Positions 34,855 to 44,137 are shown, numbered from the stretch's first letter. The stretch is DNA of 64,000 nt from CAIVPM01 sp964615145 (GCA_964615145.1 CAZTOP010000005.1:31875-95874); one strand, 5' to 3'. Program-made: numbers and translations. The notes: generated from the letters alone by a model not told the origin.

Positions 34855-34858
34855 AACT

Positions 34859-35218
34859 ATGTTTCAAAATGTATTATTGGTAGCAATTGGTGGTGCTTTA
34901 GGTAGTGTTGTTCGTTATCTTGCAAGTTTTTTGTTAGCTAATAAAACATTGCCTATAGCTACTTTTTCAATAAATATTCTTGGGAGTTTATTTATTGGAT
35001 TGCTAATGGGATTTATACTAAAACAGTCTGTTCAAAATAATTGGCAATTGTTATTAGTTACAGGATTTTGCGGAGGTTTTACAACTTTTTCTACACTGAG
35101 CTGGGAAACTATTCAGTTATTACATCAACAACGTTTTGTTACTGCAATCATATACATATTTGCATCTTTATTTTTAGGTATTACTGCTACTGCATTCGGA
35201 TACTTTATTAATAAGTAA
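34859..35218 (+). CDS. crcB: fluoride ion channel CrcB/FluC
   Basis: A 119-aa inner-membrane protein with four helices. Hallmarks: GGALGSVVRYLASF at the first helix, NILGSLFIGLLMG with the pore Asn, and GFCGGFTTFSTLSWE containing the paired Phe residues and the Na+-site Thr/Gly turn. It forms a dual-topology dimer that releases fluoride from the cell. I find no fluoride-riboswitch-like leader, because the gene follows the lipoprotein gene by only 4 bp. Confidence 0.95.
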   Translation: MFQNVLLVAIGGALGSVVRYLASFLLANKTLPIATFSINILGSLFIGLLMGFILKQSVQNNWQLLLVTGFCGGFTTFSTLSWETIQLLHQQRFVTAIIYIFASLFLGITATAFGYFINK

Positions 35219-35242
35219 TTTTTATTGTAAGAAACTAGTGTA

Positions 35243-36181
35243 TTATCTCAGAGCTTTAATACAGTTTTGTTTGTCTATTGCAAGTTGCAGCTTTAATGCA
35301 TCTAATCCATTCAGTGGCATATCGCCTCTTACGTATTTCTTAACCATCACTCTCATCGTATTATCATAAATATCATCATCAAAATCAAAAATATTAACTT
35401 CAATAACTCTGCGTTTGCCATTAACTACAGGTCTACTGCCAATATACATCATTCCACCAAAAATTTGGTTTTGGTATTTGATATTTTCAATTTCAACTTC
35501 TACTGCATACACACCATCGCCGGGTACTAATTTATCTTCATTATTTATTTGAATATTTGCAGTAGGATAACCAATAGTTCTACCAATTTGATCTCCGTGA
35601 ATAATATTTCCTTCAAAAAAATAGTCATAACCAAGCAATAATTTTGCAGTTTCTATATCTTGATGCAGTAATGCTTTTCTGGCTCTCGATGAGCTGATAG
35701 CTGCTTGTTGCAAAACCTGTTTGGGGATTTCTTTCACAATAAAACCTAGTCTTACACCATATTCTTCTAATAACTCATAATTTCCTTTTCTGCCTTTTCC
35801 AAACTGATGATCATATCCAATGATAAGCGTATGTGGGTGTAGTTTTTTATAAAGAAAATTTGTAACATACTCATCTGCTAAAAGGTTAGCAAAATCATCA
35901 TTAAAAGGAATAACTACTAAATGATTGATAAGTTCAGCTGCTAAAAGTTTTATTTTTTCGGCCAATGTGGTAATTAATTTTACCCCAGTTGTATCGCCAA
36001 CAATATTTCTTGGATGTGGATGAAATGTAACAACAACAGTTTCTCCATTAATTTTTTGAGCTTCCTGCTTTAGTTGTTCGAGAATTTTCTTGTGCCCGTT
36101 ATGAACACCATCAAAAGTTCCAATAGTAATAACGGCATTATGAAAAACAGGAAGGTTTTGTAATTCGTAGTGAATCTTCAT
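35243..36181 (-). CDS. ribF: bifunctional riboflavin kinase / FAD synthetase
   Basis: A 312-aa enzyme making FMN and then FAD. The N-terminal adenylyltransferase half shows TIGTFDGVHNGHKKIL (residues about 20-35), VVTFHPHPR, and GYDHQFGKGRKGNYELL, with SSSRARKALL closing the domain. The C-terminal kinase half starts near residue 187 with GNIIHGDQIGRTIGYPTANI and has GVYAVEV. Full-length and complete. It follows coaD on the same strand by 18 bp, an operon of two cofactor-synthesis genes, yet has its own -7 box directly before the ATG. Confidence 0.95.
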   Translation of the reverse strand: MKIHYELQNLPVFHNAVITIGTFDGVHNGHKKILEQLKQEAQKINGETVVVTFHPHPRNIVGDTTGVKLITTLAEKIKLLAAELINHLVVIPFNDDFANLLADEYVTNFLYKKLHPHTLIIGYDHQFGKGRKGNYELLEEYGVRLGFIVKEIPKQVLQQAAISSSRARKALLHQDIETAKLLLGYDYFFEGNIIHGDQIGRTIGYPTANIQINNEDKLVPGDGVYAVEVEIENIKYQNQIFGGMMYIGSRPVVNGKRRVIEVNIFDFDDDIYDNTMRVMVKKYVRGDMPLNGLDALKLQLAIDKQNCIKALR

Positions 36182-36185
36182 TTCG

Positions 36186-36193
36186 CAAATATA
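36186..36193 (-). promoter_or_regulatory. -7 promoter box 4 nt before the ribF start
   Basis: On the minus strand the sequence reads TATATTTG-cgaa-ATG, an exact TAnnTTTG match with the same box-cgaa-ATG arrangement as mnmA; a leaderless transcript is predicted. Confidence 0.5.
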
Positions 36194-36199
36194 AAGTTG

Positions 36200-36667
36200 C
36201 TATAATAAAGATTTAATAACAACATCGTGTAAAAATGGAGCTGCATTTCCACCATTTTTTATAATGTCTCTAACAATGGTCGATGCAACTGAAGTAAATT
36301 TGGGTTCACAGGTTAAAAACACAGTTTCAATATTTTTATCTAAAGTTCTGTTTGCATCTGCAATAGTTTTTTCATATTCAAAATCACTTACATACCTAAT
36401 GCCTCTGATAATAAAATTTGCTCCAATTTTTTGACAAAAATTAATCGTTAAACCTTCATAAGTTAAGCAAGTAACTCTTGGTTCATTGGCATATATTTCG
36501 TTAAGCCAATCCATTCTTTGCTTAGCAGAAAACATTGGCGTTTTACTCGTATTCATCCCAATGCCTACAACTATTTTATCAAATAACGGCAAAGCTCTAT
36601 CAATAATATCGGTATGACCAAGTGTTACAGGGTCAAAAGTTCCAGGAAAAAGGCAAATGCGATTCAT
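36200..36667 (-). CDS. coaD: phosphopantetheine adenylyltransferase
   Basis: A 155-aa enzyme joining phosphopantetheine and ATP in coenzyme A synthesis. The nucleotidyltransferase motif TLGH (the HxGH position) is in FPGTFDPVTLGHTDII at residues 7-22; the ISSTxVR-like motif appears as VASTIVRDIIKNGG near residue 130. The upstream in-frame extension to 36706 (MQQQILPLINLTI) is not conserved, so the ATG beginning MNRICLFPG is chosen. Divergent from murB; ribF lies downstream. Confidence 0.95.
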   Translation of the reverse strand: MNRICLFPGTFDPVTLGHTDIIDRALPLFDKIVVGIGMNTSKTPMFSAKQRMDWLNEIYANEPRVTCLTYEGLTINFCQKIGANFIIRGIRYVSDFEYEKTIADANRTLDKNIETVFLTCEPKFTSVASTIVRDIIKNGGNAAPFLHDVVIKSLL

Positions 36668-36822
36668 AATTGTTAGATTAATTAATGGCAATATTTGTTG
36701 TTGCACAAATGTGCATATTTGATTTCATAATTTAATAAATACTGCAAGTTTATATTTTGCAATAAATACTATTATTCTTATTCGTTTATTTGTATTGCTA
36801 TAAAGCTTAAAATCATTTTACG

Positions 36823-37839
36823 ATGGAATTACTCGAAAATATTTCTCTAAAACCTTATAATACATTTGGAATTGATGTGTTAACAAAATATTTTGCTCCC
36901 TTTTCTAATATAGATGAACTGGCAGATTTGCTTGATTTTACATTTCAGAAACAATTAAAGTATTTAGTAATTGGTGGAGGTAGCAATATTCTTTTTACAA
37001 AAAATTTTGATGGTTTAATAATTAAGAATGCAATATCTGGTGTAAAGCTTATTAATGAAAATGATGACTTTTATTTTATAAAAGCTGCGGCTGGCATGCT
37101 TTGGCATCAATTTGTTTTACATTGTATCAAAAATAATTATGCAGGTGTTGAAAATTTGAGTTTAATACCAGGTACCGTTGGTGCAGCTCCATTACAAAAT
37201 ATTGGAGCTTACGGTGTAGAATTAAAGGATGTTTTTTATGAATTAGAGGCAATGGATACGCAAACAAAATCCATAGAAATTTTTTCGTTGAATGCATGTG
37301 AGTTTGGTTACAGAGAAAGTATTTTCAAAAAGAGATATGCCAATAGGTTTATCATCTTAAATGTTACATTTAAGCTTAATAAGAAACCTTTTTATAATAC
37401 AAAATATGGTGCTATAGAACAAGAATTAGAAAAAATGGGTTGTACTGCGTTAAGTATAAAAAATATTTCGGATGCAGTTGTTAATATTCGTTTGTCAAAG
37501 CTTCCCAACCCATCAGAAATTGGTAACGCTGGAAGTTTTTTTAAAAATCCAGTAATAGATGATACTTTGTATAATAAACTAATCTCACAATTTCCAACAA
37601 TGTCTGTTTATGCTTTACCAAACAACCAATACAAGATTGCAGCAGGATGGCTTATTGAGCAATGTGGTTGGAAAGGTTATAAAAATAATGACGCAGGGTG
37701 CCACAGTAAACAAGCGTTAGTTCTTGTAAATTATGGTGGTGCTACTGGAACAGAAATTTATAATTTAAGTAATGAAATAATAAAAAGTGTTTTTGAAAAA
37801 TTTGGGGTATTGCTTGAAAGAGAGGTTAATGTTTTATAA
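36823..37839 (+). CDS. murB: UDP-N-acetylenolpyruvoylglucosamine reductase
   Basis: A 338-aa flavoenzyme of peptidoglycan precursor synthesis. Features of the type I (E. coli-like) form: NTFGIDVLTKYFAPFSNIDEL at the start, FAD-binding VIGGGSNILFT, LIPGTVGAAPLQNIGAYGVELKD, YRESIFK, the catalytic GSFFKNPV (Ser proton donor), and QCGWKGY with a C-terminal Glu. Its stop overlaps the stop of the opposing esterase gene by 6 bp (ttataa shared). Stand-alone, not in a mur cluster. Confidence 0.96.
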   Translation: MELLENISLKPYNTFGIDVLTKYFAPFSNIDELADLLDFTFQKQLKYLVIGGGSNILFTKNFDGLIIKNAISGVKLINENDDFYFIKAAAGMLWHQFVLHCIKNNYAGVENLSLIPGTVGAAPLQNIGAYGVELKDVFYELEAMDTQTKSIEIFSLNACEFGYRESIFKKRYANRFIILNVTFKLNKKPFYNTKYGAIEQELEKMGCTALSIKNISDAVVNIRLSKLPNPSEIGNAGSFFKNPVIDDTLYNKLISQFPTMSVYALPNNQYKIAAGWLIEQCGWKGYKNNDAGCHSKQALVLVNYGGATGTEIYNLSNEIIKSVFEKFGVLLEREVNVL

Positions 37840-38718
37840 GTCTAAATAAAAAGAGGTAAATGCTAATGTTTTTGATAAAGCATCAATACTATTTGCTGTA
37901 CTAAATTGACCATGAGGTTCACCTGCATACTCATTATACTGATGCCCTACACCAGCATCGTAAAGTGCGTTATTTAAACGTACACTTTGTGAATAGGGTA
38001 CCACAACATCGGCAGTTCCATGAAAGATTATAGTTGGTGGAGCAGTAGATGTAACAAAGGTTAATGGACTTGCATTTAAATAAGCTGTAGCATTGGTAGT
38101 AGGAGTTCCGCTCATAAATAATTCAAAGAGTTGCTTCTGAACACCTGTTTGAAAATTATATAAATCAGCCATATCTGTTGGTCCAAAATAGTCAATCACA
38201 GCTTTAATTCTATTGTCTGAATTATAGTGATATGCCTTTAATAATGCTAAATGTGCCCCAGCACTTGCACCCATTACAGCTATTTTATTGGCGTTGTAAT
38301 GATAGTAAGATGCTTTAGAAACAATATAATCGAATGCAGCATTTACATCAATTTGCTGTGTTGGCCAAAGGTATGTAGATGGTGGGGCAGCCAAGCGATA
38401 ATTAATATTAATAATAACATAATTTGAAAGCCCCGATTGTAATGATGGAATCATAGTTGCAAAATCGCTTTTATCTCCTGCACTCCAAGCCCCACCGTGA
38501 ATCATCACAAAAACTTTTGTAGTAGCATCTGTTCTATTTGCAGGCAAATAAATATCCATTTTCTGATTAACGTCAGAGCCGTAAGCAACATTTAAAGTGT
38601 CTATTTTTACACTTGCATTGGTAGTAATTTCAACATTATCTGTTGATTTTTTGCAAGATGTTATAAATACTGAAAAAACTAAAATTGTTGTAAGCAGCTT
38701 GGTAGTTATTTTAAACAT
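37834..38718 (-). CDS. alpha/beta hydrolase (carboxylesterase-like) lipoprotein
   Basis: A 294-aa lipoprotein (VFITSCKK; Cys22). The BD-FAE/HSL-type esterase layout is clear: MIHGGAWSAGDKSDF (oxyanion hole HGGAW), nucleophile GASAGAH near residue 154, FHGTADVVVP (acid Asp), and the final EPHGQFS (His). It would act in the periplasm or outside on small esters, possibly acetylated sugars. It leads a minus-strand run that it ends: rdgB and the 39378 gene lie upstream of it. Confidence 0.88.
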   Translation of the reverse strand: MFKITTKLLTTILVFSVFITSCKKSTDNVEITTNASVKIDTLNVAYGSDVNQKMDIYLPANRTDATTKVFVMIHGGAWSAGDKSDFATMIPSLQSGLSNYVIININYRLAAPPSTYLWPTQQIDVNAAFDYIVSKASYYHYNANKIAVMGASAGAHLALLKAYHYNSDNRIKAVIDYFGPTDMADLYNFQTGVQKQLFELFMSGTPTTNATAYLNASPLTFVTSTAPPTIIFHGTADVVVPYSQSVRLNNALYDAGVGHQYNEYAGEPHGQFSTANSIDALSKTLAFTSFYLDL

Positions 38719-38762
38719 ATATATATATTTTTAAATGTTAATCTATGAGTGAAATTAGTAAT

Positions 38763-39341
38763 TTATTTGTTTAATAAAAATTCAATTAACTTATCAGTAG
38801 CTTTTCTTCTGTGACTATAAATGTTTTTTTCTTCCATACTCATTTCGGCAAACGTTTTTGTACTACCATCAGGAATAAAAATTGGATCATAGCCAAAACC
38901 ATCTTTTCCTTTTAATTCATTAATAATTTTACCCTTGCAAATTCCTTCAAACGATTGGTGATTGCCATTTATTATTACTGAAATAATGGTCTTGAATTGA
39001 GCATTTCTATTTTTGTTATTATTCAATTTTGATAATACTTTTTTAATATTATCAGTCGCGTTTTTATTATCACCTGCATATCTGGCACTTTTCACACCAG
39101 GTTCTCCATTTAAAGCTTCAACCTCAAGCCCTGTGTCTTCTCCAAAACAATCTTTACCAGTAAGGTTAAAAATAAAAGAAGACTTTTCAACTGCATTTTC
39201 TTCAATAGTATTGTGTGGCTCAGGAATATCAATGTTAATGCCAGCCTCTTCAAGCGTAATAATATTGAATTTTGAACCTATAACAGTTCTTATTTCTTTA
39301 ACCTTATTTTTATTATTCGTTGCAAAAATTAGTGTCTTCAT
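38763..39341 (-). CDS. rdgB: dITP/XTP pyrophosphatase
   Basis: A 192-aa enzyme of the Ham1/RdgB family that hydrolyses ITP, dITP and XTP to keep them out of nucleic acids. Conserved elements: FATNNKNKVKEIRTV (residues 5-19), GEDTGLEVEALNGEPGVKSARYAG, FEGICKGKI, and GFGYDPIFIPDGSTKTFAEM near the C-terminus, then SHRRKA. Full-length. It follows the 39378 gene by 36 bp on the minus strand and probably shares its transcript. Confidence 0.96.
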   Translation of the reverse strand: MKTLIFATNNKNKVKEIRTVIGSKFNIITLEEAGINIDIPEPHNTIEENAVEKSSFIFNLTGKDCFGEDTGLEVEALNGEPGVKSARYAGDNKNATDNIKKVLSKLNNNKNRNAQFKTIISVIINGNHQSFEGICKGKIINELKGKDGFGYDPIFIPDGSTKTFAEMSMEEKNIYSHRRKATDKLIEFLLNK

Positions 39342-39377
39342 TTATATTAATATGTTTGGATATTTTTTTAAAAAATC

Positions 39378-39938
39378 CTAAATCTTGAATAACGTTTTTA
39401 AGTTTTCCCAAAGTTTTCTTTTTTCTGCTTTAACCAAATCGGTTTGTGGTAGTAGTTTTTTTAAGTCTGAACAAATAAGCATTTCACAGTTATCATATTG
39501 TTGTACTCTGTATTCGGGAAAAATAAATGGTAAAGAAATATTTTTTAAAACATTACCCATTAATAATAGTTGTTTTGGCTGTAAATTTTGTTTTATCTGC
39601 TTGTATGTAATGCTTTGGTTGTAAGTATTAATTATGGCAACATCAGCCAATGTTAATTTACAAGCTGTTAATAAATTTGTTAAAAGTGTTAATGTATCTT
39701 CAACTAAGTATACAGCTTCTGTATCATTTACTATGATAGATACATTTTTTTCATTTTTACCTAAATATTTTATACTGGTAAGACTATTTGCTGGCTCAGC
39801 AATAGAGCTATTTGTAATTGCATTAGTTTCTACTGCAACATTGGTATTTTTAATAGCTTTTCTATCATCTTCTATCAGCGAATTTGTATATAAGTCTGCA
39901 ATAACAAAATCGGGAAGTTTTACATTTTCGAATACCAT
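39378..39938 (-). CDS. hypothetical protein, possibly HolD-like
   Basis: A 186-aa soluble protein. The N-terminal half is poorly conserved-looking; from about residue 55 it shows a mixed alpha/beta core (YLGKNEKNVSIIVND, LLTNLLTACKLTLADVAIINTYN, LLLMGNVLKNISLPFIFPEYRV) and ends in a charged helix (KRKLWENLKTLFK). That core reminds me of the uracil-DNA-glycosylase-like fold of DNA polymerase III psi (HolD), but the match is by general pattern only. It is upstream of rdgB, a nucleotide-hygiene gene, which is compatible. Divergent from ilvE, 61 bp away. Confidence 0.6.
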   Translation of the reverse strand: MVFENVKLPDFVIADLYTNSLIEDDRKAIKNTNVAVETNAITNSSIAEPANSLTSIKYLGKNEKNVSIIVNDTEAVYLVEDTLTLLTNLLTACKLTLADVAIINTYNQSITYKQIKQNLQPKQLLLMGNVLKNISLPFIFPEYRVQQYDNCEMLICSDLKKLLPQTDLVKAEKRKLWENLKTLFKI

Positions 39939-39999
39939 ATAAATATTTTATATTAACAGTTGTTAGTTTTTCCTTTTATTTTGCATCAAATATATAGCT

Positions 40000-41064
40000 A
40001 TGGAGACAGTTTTAGATATAAACATTACAAGAGTAGAGAGGAGTAAACTAAATGACTTAAATTTAGACAATATCCCATTTGGAAAATATTTTAGCGATCA
40101 TATGCTAGAAGCTGATTATGAAAATGGCGAATGGAAAAATGTAGAAATTAAACCTTATCAACCCTTAATCATTCAACCATCTTTGGCTGCATTGCATTAT
40201 GGGCAAAGCATTTTTGAAGGAATAAAAGCTTACAATGATGAAAACGGTGATGGGTTTATTTTTAGACCTTATGATAATTTTGTTCGTTTTAATCTTTCTG
40301 CTGAACGTATGTGCATGCCTACAGTTCCCGAAGAAATTTTTATGGAAGGAATGAAGATGTTAGTGGCGTTGGATAAAAGTTGGATTCCAAGAAGAGAAAA
40401 CCACTCGATGTACATTAGACCTTTAATGTTTGCCACAGACACTTTATTAGGAGTAAGACCTTCAGAAACTTATAAGTTTATGATTATGCTTAGCCCTTCA
40501 GGTCCTTACTATACAACTCCAATGAAAATTTATGTTGAGGAAAAATATTCTCGTTCAGTAAAAGGAGGGGCAGGATTTTCTAAAAATGCAGGAAACTATG
40601 CTACAAGTATGATTGCTGCAAAAGAAGCAAGAGAAAAAGGATATGACCAAGTTTTGTGGACAGATGCAATTGAACATAAATGGTTGCAAGAAGTTGGAAT
40701 GATGAATGTAATGTTCATTATTGATGGTATTGCCGTAACTCCTGAACTTAGTGAAGGAACAATTTTAAATGGCGTTACAAGAAATAGTGTAATTGTAATG
40801 CTTAAAGAAATGGGCATTGAGGTACAAGAAAGAAAGTTAAGTATTGATGAAGTTGTAAATGCTTATAAAAATGGAATTTTGCAGGAAGTTTTTGGAACTG
40901 GAACTGCAGCAACTATTGCACCTATTCAAGAATTAGGATATGGCGATTTTAGAATGCCTTTTGATGTGTCAAGTTTCAAAATTGCTACCTCGCTTAGAAC
41001 TCATTTTGATAACATAAGATACAGTAGAATTCCAGATACACACGGTTGGATGGTTAAGATATAA
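40000..41064 (+). CDS. ilvE: branched-chain amino acid aminotransferase
   Basis: A 354-aa PLP enzyme of fold type IV (group 2, about 350 aa) transferring amino groups between glutamate and Leu, Ile or Val. Seen: ALHYGQSIFEGIKAY, RFNLSAERMCMP, the PLP lysine region GAGFSKNAGNYATSM, EVGMMNVMFII, and GTGTAATIAPI at the phosphate-binding loop. Monocistronic: a terminator follows 30 bp after the stop. Confidence 0.96.
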   Translation: METVLDINITRVERSKLNDLNLDNIPFGKYFSDHMLEADYENGEWKNVEIKPYQPLIIQPSLAALHYGQSIFEGIKAYNDENGDGFIFRPYDNFVRFNLSAERMCMPTVPEEIFMEGMKMLVALDKSWIPRRENHSMYIRPLMFATDTLLGVRPSETYKFMIMLSPSGPYYTTPMKIYVEEKYSRSVKGGAGFSKNAGNYATSMIAAKEAREKGYDQVLWTDAIEHKWLQEVGMMNVMFIIDGIAVTPELSEGTILNGVTRNSVIVMLKEMGIEVQERKLSIDEVVNAYKNGILQEVFGTGTAATIAPIQELGYGDFRMPFDVSSFKIATSLRTHFDNIRYSRIPDTHGWMVKI

Positions 41065-41091
41065 CACCCTGAATGTTGATTGCCATATATA

Positions 41092-41123
41092 AAAGAGGCT
41101 GTATTTTATACAACCTCTTTTTG
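41092..41123 (+). terminator. rho-independent terminator after ilvE
   Basis: Stem agaggctgtat / atacaacctct (one G-U pair) with a 3-nt loop, followed by a T-run. It lies in the 62-bp gap between convergent ilvE and dusB. Confidence 0.85.
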
Positions 41124-41126
41124 TTT

Positions 41127-42164
41127 TTATAAAGGACAAGTTTGATGGTAATTGATCAACTCCTCATATTTTCTTTCGAACTCATAGCCGTCATAAACTT
41201 TTTCAATTTCATTCAACAAATTCATAATTTCATCAATATCGCTTGTTGTAACTAGCTTTAAACGATATTCCTTTATATTGGGTAAACCTTTGAGATAATT
41301 GGTATAATGCGTTCTCATTTCATTAATGCCGGTTTTGTGCCCTTTCCAGTCAAGGCTTAATTGTAAATGTTTTTTACAAACTGATACACGCTCCTGAATG
41401 GTTGGCGGTGCAAGTTCATTTCCAGTTTCTAAGTAGTGTTTTATTTCTCTGAATATCCAAGGATAACCAATAGCTGCACGCCCAATCATCATTCCATCAA
41501 CATCAAATCTTCTTTTAAAATCAGCAGCTTTTTGTGGGCTATTAATATCTCCGTTGCCAAAAATTGGTATTTTAATTCTAGGGTTATTTTTTACTTTTGA
41601 AATCAATGTCCAATCGGCTTCTCCTTTATACATTTGATTTCTTGTTCTGCCGTGAATTGCCAATGCTTTTATACCTACATCTTGTAGCCGTTCTGCTACT
41701 TCTTCAATATTTTTACTATTCTCATCCCAGCCTAAACGAGTTTTAACAGTTACAGGTAAATTAGTACTCTTTACACAAGCTTCAGTTAGCTTAACCATTA
41801 AATCAATATCTTTTAGTACGCCTGCACCAGCACCTTTTGCAACCACTTTTTTTACCGGACATCCAAAGTTAATATCTAATAAATCTGGTTGAACTGCATC
41901 TACAATTTTTGCACTCATAGCCATTGCTTCTTCGTCGCCACCAAAAATTTGAATACCAATTGGCTTTTCGTAATCGTATATATCTAACTTTTTTCGGCTT
42001 TTAATTGCATCTCTAATTAAACCCTCACTGCTTATAAATTCAGTGTACATTAAATCTGCACCATTGTCTTTACACACAGCCCTGAAAGGTGGGTCACTTA
42101 CATCTTCCATTGGTGCTAGCAATAAAGGAAATGCAGGTAATGTTATGTTCCCTATTTTTACCAT
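41127..42164 (-). CDS. dusB: tRNA-dihydrouridine synthase
   Basis: A 345-aa FMN enzyme reducing uridines in the tRNA D-loop. Features: LAPMEDVSDPPFRAVCKD at the start, YTEFISSEG, the catalytic Cys in DINFGCPVKKVV, KTRLGWDE, HGRTRNQMYKGEADW and GNGDI-GRAAIGYPWIF. The pattern fits the DusB group used across Bacteroidota. It is divergent from the CPBP gene, with start codons 25 bp apart, so their promoters must overlap. Confidence 0.94.
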   Translation of the reverse strand: MVKIGNITLPAFPLLLAPMEDVSDPPFRAVCKDNGADLMYTEFISSEGLIRDAIKSRKKLDIYDYEKPIGIQIFGGDEEAMAMSAKIVDAVQPDLLDINFGCPVKKVVAKGAGAGVLKDIDLMVKLTEACVKSTNLPVTVKTRLGWDENSKNIEEVAERLQDVGIKALAIHGRTRNQMYKGEADWTLISKVKNNPRIKIPIFGNGDINSPQKAADFKRRFDVDGMMIGRAAIGYPWIFREIKHYLETGNELAPPTIQERVSVCKKHLQLSLDWKGHKTGINEMRTHYTNYLKGLPNIKEYRLKLVTTSDIDEIMNLLNEIEKVYDGYEFERKYEELINYHQTCPL

Positions 42165-42189
42165 CTTTTTAAATACTTACTTGTTGTTT

Positions 42190-43158
42190 ATGGATGCAAA
42201 CATACAACCTAATGATTGGTTATCGAACGAATTGAAACCAAAGTTTAGCCACTTTGGGCAGTTAGGTATTTTGTTAGGTTTGATAATTGGTGGTTTAATT
42301 TTAACTGCTTTAATGCAGTTTATAATTTTAGCTACGATGATTAATATTAGTGATATGTTTAATTTAAACGAAGCTAAAATGCTGGAGGTGATGGCAAAAC
42401 CTGAAAATTTTGGCAAAGTAGTTTTAATGCAAACATTGGGAACATTGCTTACAATGGCTTTGCCTGCATTGATATTTATTAAAATTATAACTACAGAAAA
42501 AGACGCTATTCTTTTTGGGCTTAAACAAAAAATTAATTATCGTCAAATATTATTAGTTATTTCTATTGCAATTGCAGGATTGTATTTAAGTGGGGGTTTG
42601 GGCGAGTTATCTAAATTAATTCCTTTATCTAACTATTTAAAACAGAGGGCAGATAAACTTGAAAATACTTACGAAAGTGGCGTAATGATTTTTGCTAATA
42701 TGAAAACTACTGGCGATTACCTTTTTTCTTTAATAATGATAGCTGTTTTACCAGCCGTTTTTGAAGAGTTATTATTTAGAGGTGCTTTACAAAAAGTATT
42801 GGTTGATTGGGTTAAGCAACCACACGTTGCTATTGTTGTTACTGCATTTTTATTTAGTTTGGTACATTTAAGTTTTTATGGCTTTTTGTCTAGAATGATG
42901 CTTGGAATAGTTTTGGGCTATTTATATTATTATGGAAGAAATATTGCTTTAAACATGTTGATGCACTTTATTAATAATGGTGTAGCTATAACAGCAATGT
43001 TTTGGGCTGTAAAAAAGGGACAATCAGCTAAAGATTCAATGGACGACAGTGTGCCATTATGGGTTGGTGGCATTGCTTTAATTGCTGTGATTGTATTGTT
43101 GATTTTGTACAAAAAGATGTGTGATAAAGATGAAGCAGCAGTCAATATTAAAAGGTAA
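42190..43158 (+). CDS. CPBP-family intramembrane glutamic endopeptidase
   Basis: A 322-aa protein with about eight membrane helices. The CAAX-protease/bacteriocin-processing (Abi) motifs are intact: EELLFRG (EExxxR), FSLVHLSFYGF (FxxxH) and LMHFINNG (HxxxN). These residues form the glutamate-dependent active site in the membrane. The substrate is unknown. A reading frame continuing upstream to 42043 runs over the dusB start and is not credible; the ATG at 42190 (MDANIQPND) is used. It heads a plus-strand run with cdsA (44 bp later). Confidence 0.9.
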   Translation: MDANIQPNDWLSNELKPKFSHFGQLGILLGLIIGGLILTALMQFIILATMINISDMFNLNEAKMLEVMAKPENFGKVVLMQTLGTLLTMALPALIFIKIITTEKDAILFGLKQKINYRQILLVISIAIAGLYLSGGLGELSKLIPLSNYLKQRADKLENTYESGVMIFANMKTTGDYLFSLIMIAVLPAVFEELLFRGALQKVLVDWVKQPHVAIVVTAFLFSLVHLSFYGFLSRMMLGIVLGYLYYYGRNIALNMLMHFINNGVAITAMFWAVKKGQSAKDSMDDSVPLWVGGIALIAVIVLLILYKKMCDKDEAAVNIKR

Positions 43159-43202
43159 TTATTTAACAAGAACACAAAACTCCAAAAAATATACAAAAAA
43201 CA

Positions 43203-44078
43203 ATGGCTCTAAACATTGAAACACTAAAAACACGAAGTTTAACGGCTGCCATTTTTGTGGTGGTAATGCTTGTTGGATTATTAACTAATTATTGGAGTTT
43301 TTTTATTTTATTTTCCATTATACACTTTGGTTGCTGGTTCGAGTATCAAAAATTAATGGGTTTGATAGATGAGGATTATTATAACATTTCATTGTTTCAC
43401 AAATTTTCAATTATGATTGGAGGTTGGGGATTGATGCTTTGGAATGTTCATGAAAAATTGCAACTATTTGGAACACCAATTTCTGAAATTGGTAAATGGA
43501 TGATTGTTATAGTTGCTGTTTTATTGCCAATAAAAGAAATCATTTTAAGTAAAAAAAATAATGTAAAAGTTGTATTTCTTTCAGTTGTAGGATTGGTTTA
43601 TATTTCATTAAGCTGGGGGTTAATGATGAGTTTAAGAAATAGGGGCATGGGATTTAAAGGAGATTTTTTAATTGTGGATTTGGGATACATAACCCCAATA
43701 ATTTTAATTGCATCTATTTGGATAAATGATACAATGGCTTATATAGTTGGTTCATTAATTGGTAAAACTCCATTAACAAAAATATCTCCTAAAAAAACTT
43801 GGGAAGGAACGATAGGTGGAGCAATACTTGCAGTGATTGTAGTAAGTTTTTTTTATTATTTTTTTGTAGATAAAAATCATTTAGTTCAATTAATTGGCAT
43901 TTCTACAATAGCTGCTATTATTGGTACTTTGGGAGATTTATTAGAAAGTAAACTAAAGCGTATGGCTAATGTAAAAGATAGTGGAAGTTTTATGCCAGGT
44001 CATGGTGGGTTTTTGGATAGATTTGATTCCTTAATTCTTGCAACTCCCTTAGTATGGTTTTTTTTATGGTTTGTTTAA
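43203..44078 (+). CDS. cdsA: phosphatidate cytidylyltransferase
   Basis: A 291-aa inner-membrane enzyme making CDP-diacylglycerol from CTP and phosphatidate. It has about seven helices and the family signature near the C-terminus, from KLKRMANVKDSG to MPGHGGFLDRFD, with the Lys/Asp/His-Gly-Gly/Asp-Arg residues complete, preceded by SPKKTWEGTIGG. It feeds phospholipid synthesis. Complete, with a normal length. Confidence 0.96.
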   Translation: MALNIETLKTRSLTAAIFVVVMLVGLLTNYWSFFILFSIIHFGCWFEYQKLMGLIDEDYYNISLFHKFSIMIGGWGLMLWNVHEKLQLFGTPISEIGKWMIVIVAVLLPIKEIILSKKNNVKVVFLSVVGLVYISLSWGLMMSLRNRGMGFKGDFLIVDLGYITPIILIASIWINDTMAYIVGSLIGKTPLTKISPKKTWEGTIGGAILAVIVVSFFYYFFVDKNHLVQLIGISTIAAIIGTLGDLLESKLKRMANVKDSGSFMPGHGGFLDRFDSLILATPLVWFFLWFV

Positions 44079-44137
44079 AATAGTTTATTTGTACACATAA
44101 ATAATTACAATAGTTTAATCACTTTAAAATTTAGAAA

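Noticed and set aside
42043..42189. Upstream extension of the CPBP protease
   Set aside because: It would run through the start of dusB on the other strand; the conserved membrane part starts after 42190.
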